From the NCBI GenBank assembly GCA_003550275.1, contig QXCW01000002.1:1488001-1552000 (forward strand): a DNA stretch of 64,000 nt, given 5' to 3'. Source of the DNA: Flavobacteriaceae bacterium MAR_2010_72. Its GTDB lineage: Bacteria > Bacteroidota > Bacteroidia > Flavobacteriales > Flavobacteriaceae. Of this stretch, positions 18,348-25,922 are shown piece by piece. A model generated the notes under the pieces. It was not told the origin of the DNA and did no database searches. It worked only from the letters and a program-made list of their open reading frames with translations. A program made the translations under genes and the position numbers. Within the stretch, counting starts at the first letter, position 1; every line of letters starts with the position of its first letter.

Positions 18348-18788
18348 ATGAAGAGAGTATTTTTAAGTGTAGCTGTCATAGCAGCATTAGGTTTTACAAG
18401 TTGTAAGAACGACACCAAAAAAGAAACAGAAACAACCACTACAGAAGTTTCGAAAGATATGGCTATGACCGAGCTGTCTTTTGGAGTAAGAGGTAACTGT
18501 GGAATGTGTAAAAAAACTATTGAAACAGCAGCGAATAATGTAGACGGTGTTGCAAGTGCCAATTGGGATGTTGATAAAAGGAAGATAGATTTGTCTTTTG
18601 ATGGCACTAAAACCGATGCTATGGCCATTCATAATGCGATAGCAGCTTCAGGTTACGATACCGAAAAAGTGGCTGGGAGTGAAGAAGCCTATAAAAATTT
18701 ACCAGGTTGTTGCCAATACGATCATTCCATGGAAATGAATCAATCGGGTAATGCAAAGACAGAAGACCATGGTGAGCATGATCATTAA
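18348..18788 (+). CDS. HMA-domain lipoprotein
   Basis: The 146-residue protein has a lipoprotein signal (FTSCKN), an acidic/threonine-rich linker, and an HMA fold with GNCGMCKKTIE and FDGTKTDAMAIHNAIAASGYD. The C-terminus has a GCCQYDH cluster and ends in HGEHDH, so extra metal ligands are likely. It is the last gene of the efflux operon, 34 bp after the adaptor, and is followed by a strong terminator. A periplasmic metallochaperone role is inferred. Confidence 0.85.
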   Translation: MKRVFLSVAVIAALGFTSCKNDTKKETETTTTEVSKDMAMTELSFGVRGNCGMCKKTIETAANNVDGVASANWDVDKRKIDLSFDGTKTDAMAIHNAIAASGYDTEKVAGSEEAYKNLPGCCQYDHSMEMNQSGNAKTEDHGEHDH

Positions 18789-18818
18789 AAAAAAGAACCT
18801 CTTAAGAGGTTCTTTTTT
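18789..18818 (+). terminator. Strong intrinsic terminator of the efflux operon
   Basis: AAAAAAGAACCTCTT is followed directly by its exact reverse complement, ending in a T tract. The 30-bp perfect palindrome starts within a few bases of the HMA lipoprotein stop. Confidence 0.85.
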
Positions 18819-18871
18819 AGCTTAAAAATGGGCTATTTGGATTTTTTGATTAAGACTTTAAATAGTCCAAA

Positions 18872-19288
18872 CTATTGTGCTTCTTTGATATACCCCCAAC
18901 CTTCAGCTTGACGCTGAATGATCTGAAGAATTCCGTCTGGTACCGAAGTAACTCCCGGTATAAGCTGTGAAGCATCTACTTTATGACGCTTCATAGTGCC
19001 TTCGCAAATTATAAAAGACACGTTTTTATTGTTTGCCAAAAGGGTTTCGAGGTCGGTAGCAATGCTAGATTTTTCTTTTAGTACCATATCAATGGCACCG
19101 CTATACATGACCACCTCAAATTGCGATTCTGGATAGGCCCGTGACATCAACTTCACGTGGCGCATGGTAGACCCATGAACAGCTACATTGTCGCTGGTGA
19201 CATCAAAGACAATCTTAACGGGCTTTTCCTGTGAAAATGCTGTCACAGTAACTATTAAGGCTACCATGACGTTTAGAATTGTTTTCAT
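18872..19288 (-). CDS. Exported DsrE-like protein
   Basis: The 138-residue protein has a Sec signal peptide (cleavage probably after AFSQ) and a DsrE/DsrF-like fold. Cys95 in SFIICEGTMKRHKV sits where sulfur-transfer DsrE proteins carry their active cysteine. The ending PGVTSVPDGILQIIQRQAEGWGYI parallels that of the upstream Tat-exported protein. It is the third gene of a tsdA-like operon, 15 bp after its neighbour. Envelope location and sulfur relay are inferred. Confidence 0.8.
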   Translation of the reverse strand: MKTILNVMVALIVTVTAFSQEKPVKIVFDVTSDNVAVHGSTMRHVKLMSRAYPESQFEVVMYSGAIDMVLKEKSSIATDLETLLANNKNVSFIICEGTMKRHKVDASQLIPGVTSVPDGILQIIQRQAEGWGYIKEAQ

Positions 19289-19303
19289 TGTGTTAGATTT
19301 AGA

Positions 19304-19981
19304 TTATCCCCCTGCGAAAATATAACCGCAGCCATTTTGTTGTGCCCTTTCGAGCGCCCATACTCCAGAAGGTACAACTTTTACACCTGGTAATATACCG
19401 CTAATAAAATCTTTGTAAACATTATCTCCATTTAAGGACATACCTTGAGCTATGAAGCCGCTGTATACTTTTAATGCCAGATTACATACGCAAAACATTG
19501 CACCACGCTCCTGAAGACGTTTGATGCCCTCGGGTCCGTTAATAGGGTAATCGCCATCTTTTGGTTCATACACTGGATTGCGTACTGCAAAATCATTTGT
19601 ATAGTCTTTTATTTCAAAGAATTTCCCCAAATTATATTTGGCCCAAAGTCGATCTTCTAATGCAAAGCCAATAGCGGTATGTCTTATTACCGTCATAGCG
19701 GTAATATCGCTATCTGGAGATCCTGTTTCGTTATTGGTAAGGTAGAAAGCCCAATTCCATACAATTGGTAGCCCCATATGTGGTGTTGAACCATCGTAGA
19801 CCACACGATGGCTACCTTTGATGTTTTTGAACCAATCGTCGGCTGCTGTCATTTGTTTAGGGCTAAACTTAAGGTCTTCGGTATGCAGTGGATTAGCGAG
19901 TGCAGCCATTGTACTGGCTGTTGCTCCTAAAGCTAATGCGCCAATAAATTGACGTCTAGAATTGTTGTTGCTTGTTTTCAT
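19304..19981 (-). CDS. Tat-exported DsrE-like protein
   Basis: The 225-residue protein starts with a twin-arginine signal (NNNSRRQFIGALALGA), so it is probably folded, perhaps with a cofactor, before export. Residues 40-225 look like an enlarged DsrE-type domain: Cys164 and Cys166 in AMFCVCNLALKV align with the active-cysteine loop, and the C-terminus PGVKVVPSGVWALERAQQNG resembles that of the next gene. It lies 9 bp after the cytochrome gene. The exact function is unknown. Confidence 0.75.
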   Translation of the reverse strand: MKTSNNNSRRQFIGALALGATASTMAALANPLHTEDLKFSPKQMTAADDWFKNIKGSHRVVYDGSTPHMGLPIVWNWAFYLTNNETGSPDSDITAMTVIRHTAIGFALEDRLWAKYNLGKFFEIKDYTNDFAVRNPVYEPKDGDYPINGPEGIKRLQERGAMFCVCNLALKVYSGFIAQGMSLNGDNVYKDFISGILPGVKVVPSGVWALERAQQNGCGYIFAGG

Positions 19982-19990
19982 AATTTTGAT

Positions 19991-21031
19991 TTATTTGGTT
20001 TTATTTAGATTATACTTTTGTTTGTAATAGGCCATAATAGGTTGAAACGGTCCTTTTTGATGTTGCTCCAATGAAAAATCATCGGCATAGGGCCCATAGG
20101 GGGTAGACACAGGTTTTTTTAATAAATCGGGAAAGTCTAATTCGAGGTTTGCTTTTACAGGTCGTTCCATTTGATTGATATATCCAGAAACATCGTAGAT
20201 TTCTTCATCTGTTAAAATGATGTTGTTGAATGTGGTTCCAAAAGGCATGTTGGCCTTAATAAATTCGGCTGCAGTAATCACTCGATTCATTCCTGCCCCA
20301 TTATTAAAGGAATCATCGCCCCAGAGGGGTGGATAGAGATAGGTGATGCCATCAGGATTCTTTTCGCCTTGCCCAGTAATCGTATGACATAAAACACAAT
20401 GAGTTTCAAAGACTTGTTTGCCGTGGTTGAGGTCAATAGCACGATCGGGAATCTTTACATCCATAAAACCCTGACCAATAACTTGTCCATTTTTAGGAGC
20501 ATAACGACTTAAATAATTCAAGTAACTTACAAAAGCCTTCATTTCGTCACTATCTGGAGGAAGTACACGACCATTCATACTTCGCTCAAAACAGCCATTA
20601 ATGCGTTCTTCAATAGTGCCAATTTTATTTTCTCTACCCCTAAACTGTGGAAAGCGTTGAATGATACCAATTAAAGGTGCTGAATATGGTTTTGTTCCTG
20701 CAGCGAGATGACAATTGTTGCAGGCTAAATTGTTTCCAGCATAGGCTTTTTCTGGGTTACCGTTGTTAGGGCCTAAATATTTAGGGGTATTGACAAAGAG
20801 TTCATAGCCCAATTTTATATTTTGGCTTTGAATAGAGTTGTCAAGTGTTGAAACCTCATAATTCATATAAAATACATTATCTACATAGCCCTCGTATTTT
20901 GAACCTGATACTGGGAAGACTTTGAGATAGGTAAAAGTTATAATGATGCCCAATATCAATACACAGACTGATGATCGGCAAACCTTAAGTACCAACACTT
21001 TATAATCCTTATGTATAGGATCAAGCTTCAT
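19991..21031 (-). CDS. Diheme cytochrome c, thiosulfate dehydrogenase (TsdA)-like
   Basis: The 346-residue protein has an N-terminal membrane anchor (about residues 20-38) and two c-type heme sites, CNNCH (104-108) and CVLCH (212-216). Cys147 in INGCFERSMNGRVLP lies 39 residues after the first heme histidine, comparable to the axial cysteine ligand of TsdA enzymes, which interconvert thiosulfate and tetrathionate. It heads an operon with two exported DsrE-like genes, which supports a sulfur role. Direction of reaction and substrate are inferred. Confidence 0.8.
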   Translation of the reverse strand: MKLDPIHKDYKVLVLKVCRSSVCVLILGIIITFTYLKVFPVSGSKYEGYVDNVFYMNYEVSTLDNSIQSQNIKLGYELFVNTPKYLGPNNGNPEKAYAGNNLACNNCHLAAGTKPYSAPLIGIIQRFPQFRGRENKIGTIEERINGCFERSMNGRVLPPDSDEMKAFVSYLNYLSRYAPKNGQVIGQGFMDVKIPDRAIDLNHGKQVFETHCVLCHTITGQGEKNPDGITYLYPPLWGDDSFNNGAGMNRVITAAEFIKANMPFGTTFNNIILTDEEIYDVSGYINQMERPVKANLELDFPDLLKKPVSTPYGPYADDFSLEQHQKGPFQPIMAYYKQKYNLNKTK

Positions 21032-21548
21032 AAACTTCTTTGGCGTTTATTAAGTTATTGTTATAAGGTTGATTTTAGATTTGGGAGGGCTTTAATAAGA
21101 CGTTCAGCTCGAGTAGGGTGGGCTGTTAAATAATAAAACGGCTTATTTGTAATAAGCTGAAAGGTACAAAAAATTGTGTTCGAGTCTGTTCTATTTTTTA
21201 TCAGTTTTATAAAAGAGTCTTATTTTTTGTATAATATTAAGTATTGATGATTAGCTATTTAGGACACTATCAAAATGAATTTAGATACGATTTGTTAGGA
21301 TTTCGATTGTTTTTGATAATGTATTTTCCTCTTAAGCCAGTCGTTGTTTTTTTGATTATTGTAAATGAGTTTTCAATATAAAAGTCCTTCAAATTAATTT
21401 AACAAGTAATATAATTAAAGTTAAATGGGTTTTATTATTATCATAAGTGTTAGTCCTCGTATGTATTTAAGAATCAAGTATTTTAAAAACCATACACTTT
21501 ATGAATTATTTATATTAAATTAGTCAATCATAATATGACAATCTAATA
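21032..21548. other. 517-bp intergenic stretch
   Basis: It separates the tsdA-like operon (-) from the cyclase gene (+). The first 160 bp hold a decayed gene tail (see 21061-21217). The rest is AT-rich with no ORF, terminator or RNA gene that I can support. Promoters for both flanking genes must lie here but no full TAnnTTTG box stands out. Confidence 0.6.
21061..21217 (-). pseudogene. C-terminal remnant of an M48-like metallopeptidase gene
   Basis: The minus strand reads, with no start codon, about 50 codons ending NKPFYYLTAHPTRAERLIKA followed by a short tail and TAA at 21061-21063. The HPTRAERL element resembles the HP-x5-R ending of M48-family peptidases. A stop lies upstream in the same frame and the catalytic HExxH part is absent, so this is a fragment. 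The assignment rests on one short motif. Confidence 0.45.
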
Positions 21549-23579
21549 ATGCCACAACATAGACAGCTTTCTGCAATCATGTTTACCGATATTGAAGGCT
21601 ATACGGCTTTAATGCAACATGATGAAGAGAATGCATTACATATTAGATCCAAACACCGAGAAATTTTTGAAGCCCTTACCAAAAAGTTTAATGGAGAACT
21701 AATACAATATTATGGCGATGGAACTTTAAGTATTTTTAAGAGTTCAGTAGAAGCTATTAAATGTGCCATTGAAATACAAATTGCTTTACAAAAGGATCCT
21801 GTTATTCCTCTTCGAATTGGAATTCATGTAGGAGATATTATTAAAACGGAATCGGATATTATTGGTGATGCAGTGAATGTCGCTTCTAGAATTGAATCTA
21901 TAGCGTTGGCAGGGAGTGTTCTAATTTCCGATAAGGTCAATGACCAGATTCGTAATCAGAACGATATTAAAACAAAATTCATAGGCGTCTTTGATTTCAA
22001 AAATGTTGATAAGGGGTTTTCTGTTTTTGCTGTTGACCATCACGAATTGACTATCCCAAAACTTACAGATTTAAAATCAAAGAATCAGGAAAAGTTAAAA
22101 AAACCAAAGGGGCTTAATAGAAAAAGTGTTTACGGTATAGTTCTCGCAGTAATCGCCTTGACGATTTTAGTCTATTTTGGAAAATTACGTCATGATGATA
22201 ATCAGATTTTAAAACGTTCCATTGCCGTTTTACCCTTCTTAAATATGAGTCAGGATAGTGACTCTGAAAATTTTACCGATGGTGTTACCGAAGATATCGT
22301 TTTGCAATTGTCAAAAATCAATGAACTTCACGTTATTTCCAGAGCTTCAATTATGCAATTCAAAGATTCTAAAGAGTCCATTTCAGAAATAGCCAAAACA
22401 CTTGGTGTTTCCTATGTTTTAGAAGGAAGCGTTCGAAAATATGGCGATAAAATTAGGATTAATGCCCAATTAATTGATGCAAAAAATAACAAGTATTTAT
22501 GGGGCGAGAATTATGACAAAACCTTAACTGAAATTTTTGAAATTCAAAGTCAAGTATCTAACGAAATTGCAAAGGCCTTAAAGATTACTTTGAGCACTAA
22601 TGAAATTATTAATTTAAATAAAGCTCCTACAGAGAATGTAAAGGCCTATAATTTTTACAAAGAAGGCCAACGCTTTTTAAATCAGGGAGGAGGCAAAGTA
22701 GAAGAGTTAAGGAGGGCAGAAGACTTATTCAAAAAAGCCATAAGTGTAGACCCTGAATTCTGTCGAGCTTATGTAGGTTTAGCGGATACTTACCTAGAAT
22801 ATATTTATTGGGGTCGTGGCGCACCCAGGGAGATTTTACAGCAAGCACTTACACCAGCCTTAAAGGCTCTAGAGATTAATCCCTCTGATGGAGGTAGTTA
22901 TGGTGCTTTAGGTGCTATTAGTTATTATAGATTCGAAAAGGACATGGCCTTGAGTTATCTCAACAGAGCTGTTGAAATCAACCCTAATTATGTAGGAGCC
23001 TATGACAAATTGGCTTGGATACGCCTTTTTGAAGGTAATTTAGACGAAGCCATTACCTTGTTCACTAAAGCCCTTGAGTTGGATCCATTATCCACTAAAA
23101 ATATTGCCAATAAGGCGTTTGCGCACTATTATTTTGACGAGTATGACAAAGGAATTAAAATACTAGATAATGCATTGGAAAAGTTTCCCGATGATAATAT
23201 GCTTATGTTCATGAAAGGGAATTTATTAACAGGTGCAAAGCGCTATAAGGAGGCTATTGAAGTATTCAACTCCAGAACTGTAGGAATCAATACCAATTGG
23301 ATGTTAGGCTATGCTTATGCTATGTCTGGCCAAATTCAAAAAGCAAATGATATTCTTGACTATCAGCTTAACAAGAGTAAAGTGACCTTTGTACCTCCTT
23401 ATATGATTGCAACAATTTACATGGGATTGGGTGATAAGGAAAAGGCATTGCATTACTTGGAAAAGGATTACGAGACTGGTGGGCTAGGTCTGTTTTTTTG
23501 GGGCCTTAAACGCGATGTTAAGTTTGAAGCTTTAAGAGCAGAACCTCGTTTTATAGCCTTATTAAATGAAATCAATTAA
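21549..23579 (+). CDS. Class III cyclase with FlgO/TolB-like and TPR domains
   Basis: The 676-residue protein starts with a class III nucleotide cyclase domain (residues 1-165). It shows the two metal aspartates in MFTDIEGYTALM and YYGDGTLSIF, and GDAVNVASRIES with the transition-state Asn and Arg. The aspartate before AVN is consistent with an adenylate cyclase. A membrane helix (about 196-213) leads to a segment of the TolB/FlgO type (SIAVLPFLNMSQD... VLEGSVRKYGDKIRINAQLI), then several TPR repeats to the end. The cyclase is thus cytoplasmic and the TPR part extracytoplasmic. Signal and product are not known. Confidence 0.9.
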   Translation: MPQHRQLSAIMFTDIEGYTALMQHDEENALHIRSKHREIFEALTKKFNGELIQYYGDGTLSIFKSSVEAIKCAIEIQIALQKDPVIPLRIGIHVGDIIKTESDIIGDAVNVASRIESIALAGSVLISDKVNDQIRNQNDIKTKFIGVFDFKNVDKGFSVFAVDHHELTIPKLTDLKSKNQEKLKKPKGLNRKSVYGIVLAVIALTILVYFGKLRHDDNQILKRSIAVLPFLNMSQDSDSENFTDGVTEDIVLQLSKINELHVISRASIMQFKDSKESISEIAKTLGVSYVLEGSVRKYGDKIRINAQLIDAKNNKYLWGENYDKTLTEIFEIQSQVSNEIAKALKITLSTNEIINLNKAPTENVKAYNFYKEGQRFLNQGGGKVEELRRAEDLFKKAISVDPEFCRAYVGLADTYLEYIYWGRGAPREILQQALTPALKALEINPSDGGSYGALGAISYYRFEKDMALSYLNRAVEINPNYVGAYDKLAWIRLFEGNLDEAITLFTKALELDPLSTKNIANKAFAHYYFDEYDKGIKILDNALEKFPDDNMLMFMKGNLLTGAKRYKEAIEVFNSRTVGINTNWMLGYAYAMSGQIQKANDILDYQLNKSKVTFVPPYMIATIYMGLGDKEKALHYLEKDYETGGLGLFFWGLKRDVKFEALRAEPRFIALLNEIN

Positions 23580-23850
23580 AAGTTTTGCTTATAATCGCTA
23601 TGAGTTCCTGTTTTAATTGTAGGATTCATCAGGAATTAATTCAACAAAAAAAGGGTTTATAGTTATCTTCAAAAGATTGAACCTTCTTTAATCCGACTTA
23701 TTAATTGCCGTATGGGGCAAAGTAAATATTAATATCTACTTCCAATTTATCCAAACTAAAAGCTGAAAATATAAAAAACATTTTTTTAGAATCATGTAAC
23801 TTTTTTAAACATATTACGTCCTATTAATATCAATCAAAACCATTACCATC

Positions 23851-24189
23851 ATGAGAACCGACAATCAATTACTAGTCATCACCCATTTGAGTCAGTTGCT
23901 GACCTTCATAACCGGATTTGGTGGGCTTATTGTTCCACTCGTTTTATGGGTAACTCAAAAAGAGAAAGTTTATACTATGGATGAACAAGGAAAGAGCATC
24001 ATCAACTTTCAATTAAGTATCATCATTTATGCGATTCTTTGTATTCCAGCCATTCTTTTGTTAGGATTAGGGATTTTAGGACTCATCCTAATAGGTATTA
24101 TTTCTTTTGTATTCCCTATTATAAATGCTATAAAAGCCAGTAATGGCGAATCACCAAGATACCCATTATCTCTTAAGTTTATTAGTTAG
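23851..24189 (+). CDS. DUF4870-family small membrane protein
   Basis: The 112-residue protein matches the DUF4870 pattern: HLSQLLTFITGFGGLIVPLV, then QGKSIINFQLS, and further hydrophobic helices ending in NAIKASNGE. It is an integral membrane protein of unknown function. It stands alone: 271 bp of AT-rich sequence with no visible feature precede it and a terminator follows. Confidence 0.85.
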   Translation: MRTDNQLLVITHLSQLLTFITGFGGLIVPLVLWVTQKEKVYTMDEQGKSIINFQLSIIIYAILCIPAILLLGLGILGLILIGIISFVFPIINAIKASNGESPRYPLSLKFIS

Positions 24190-24211
24190 TTATTTTTAAA
24201 GAGGTAATTTA

Positions 24212-24242
24212 AAAGCGCCCACTTAATCGTGGGCGTTTTTTT
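24212..24242. terminator. Intrinsic terminator after the DUF4870 gene
   Basis: CGCCCAC, loop TTAATC, GTGGGCG, then seven T. It overlaps the stop codon of the convergent NTF2-like gene; an AAAA run on the other side gives only a weak signal in the opposite direction. Confidence 0.85.
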
Positions 24243-24630
24243 ATGATTGCTGTTTCAGTTTATCAACAGCACCCTTGCTTTTTACGGTATCGTAAATGAT
24301 ATGAAGTGATACAATTTTATTTTCAGCATCAAAAGTCATGACGTCTACCACATCAAATTTCACTTTGTCTTGATTGGCTAACGTCCATTCATAATTAAAA
24401 TAGAGAACAATACGGGTAGCGTTGGGGTCGACGAAAATTCCTAATAACTTCAGTTTTGAGTTTGAGGTGTCTGTACTTAAGGTGTTGAAGAATTCACTAG
24501 CAGGCATTATGCCGTAAATTGGAGAATTGACTATACCATCCTCCGTAAACAGGTCGATGATTTTTTGGGTTTCATTTAGTTCTAGATAGCTTAAATAAGC
24601 TTTTCCTAGGTCTTGTAAGTTTGTTTTCAT
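24241..24630 (-). CDS. NTF2-like (SnoaL-type) protein
   Basis: The 129-residue protein has the cone-shaped NTF2/SnoaL pattern: an N-terminal helix pair (YLSYLELNETQKIIDLFTEDG), then beta strands including VVDVMTFDAENKIVSLHIIYD. Members are small ligand-binding or isomerase-like proteins. No catalytic residues can be named. It starts about 28 bp after the dnaN terminator and is probably its own unit. Confidence 0.75.
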   Translation of the reverse strand: MKTNLQDLGKAYLSYLELNETQKIIDLFTEDGIVNSPIYGIMPASEFFNTLSTDTSNSKLKLLGIFVDPNATRIVLYFNYEWTLANQDKVKFDVVDVMTFDAENKIVSLHIIYDTVKSKGAVDKLKQQS

Positions 24631-24657
24631 GGTCTAAATGTTCTTATAATATACAAT

Positions 24658-24687
24658 ATAAAAAAGGCCAATAGTTTGCTATTGGCC
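24658..24687 (-). terminator. Intrinsic terminator of dnaN
   Basis: GGCCAATAG, loop TTTG, CTATTGGCC. On the minus strand a T tract follows the stem. It lies 26 bp after the dnaN stop. Confidence 0.85.
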
Positions 24688-24713
24688 ATATATATACCAG
24701 TATGGAGGTTTGT

Positions 24714-25832
24714 TTAGTTATTCAACATCACTGGCATCACCAGCATAGTCACGTGCTCTCCTTCGTCTAAACCGTCACCAGGCGTTAAAATACCTGCTCT
24801 GTTAGGCAAACTCATTTCAAGTTTTACTTCGTCGGCATTTAAATTGTTCAACATTTCTGTTAAGAAACGAGAGTTGAAACCTATCTGCATATCATCACCT
24901 TGGTAATCACAGGTTAAACGCTCTTCGGCTTTGTTACTGTAATCAATATCTTCTGCTGAGATATTTAATTCGGCACCTGCAATTTTCAATCGGATTTGAT
25001 GCGTTGTTTTATTAGAAAATATACTTACACGTCGAACCGAATTTAAAAACTGGGTTCTGTCAATGGTCAATTTATTTGGATTTTCCTTTGGAATTACCGC
25101 TTCATAATTTGGATATTTCCCATCGATCAATCGGCATACCAATTCTGAATTGTCAAAGGTGAATCTGGCGTTGGAGTCATTATACTCAATCGTGACTTCA
25201 TCTTCACTGGCTGCCAAAATTCCTTTTAAAAGATTTAATGGTTTTTTAGGCATGATAAATTCAGCAACCTGATTGGCTGAAACATCTTCTCGGGTATATT
25301 TTACAAGTTTATGGGCATCTGTTGCTACAAAAGTTAAGCTTTCTGTTGAAAACTGAAAAAACACACCACTCATCACTGGGCGCAAATCATCATTTCCCGC
25401 TGCAAATATGGTTTTGCTTATGGCTGTAGCTAAAATATCCCCAGTAATTTTTGTAGTACTTGGATCTTCTAACGCTACGGCTTTTGGAAATTCATTGCCA
25501 TCAGCATAGGCCAAAGCATATTTTCCGTGATTGGAACTGATCTCTACCGTATTATTATCCTCAACCACAAAGGTTAAAGGTTGCTCGGGGAAGGTTTTTA
25601 GGGTATCCAACAATAAACGTGCAGGCAACGCAATACTGCCATTACTATCGCTTTCAACGTCTATTACTGAAGACATTGTGGTCTCTAAATCGCTAGCTGA
25701 AACGGTAAGTTTAGAATCGTTTAATTCAAAAAGGAAATTATCTAAAATAGGTAAGGTGTTTGAACTGTTGATAACACCACCCAAAACCTGTAATTGTTTT
25801 AGTAAATACGTGCTTGATACTATAAACTTCAT
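24714..25832 (-). CDS. dnaN: DNA polymerase III beta sliding clamp
   Basis: The 372-residue protein begins MKFIVSSTYLLKQLQVLGGV and has the three repeated clamp domains; the C-terminus MLVMPVML is the usual ending at the clamp-binding groove. It forms the ring that holds polymerase III on DNA. It is not next to dnaA or recF here, as is common in Bacteroidota, so it does not mark the origin. A TATATTTG promoter box and an own terminator indicate a single-gene unit. Confidence 0.97.
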   Translation of the reverse strand: MKFIVSSTYLLKQLQVLGGVINSSNTLPILDNFLFELNDSKLTVSASDLETTMSSVIDVESDSNGSIALPARLLLDTLKTFPEQPLTFVVEDNNTVEISSNHGKYALAYADGNEFPKAVALEDPSTTKITGDILATAISKTIFAAGNDDLRPVMSGVFFQFSTESLTFVATDAHKLVKYTREDVSANQVAEFIMPKKPLNLLKGILAASEDEVTIEYNDSNARFTFDNSELVCRLIDGKYPNYEAVIPKENPNKLTIDRTQFLNSVRRVSIFSNKTTHQIRLKIAGAELNISAEDIDYSNKAEERLTCDYQGDDMQIGFNSRFLTEMLNNLNADEVKLEMSLPNRAGILTPGDGLDEGEHVTMLVMPVMLNN

Positions 25833-25872
25833 GTATGTTTTTTTATAATCTTAATGGTCTTTAATCGTCTTA

Positions 25873-25880
25873 CAAATATA
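25873..25880 (-). promoter_or_regulatory. Putative -7 box for dnaN
   Basis: On the minus strand this reads TATATTTG, 41 bp before the dnaN ATG at 25832. A TTTG lies about 24 bp further upstream as a possible weak -33 element. Confidence 0.5.
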
Positions 25881-25922
25881 TCTTAAACCTATTGGTTTAT
25901 AAAACAAACTTATTAACAACTT

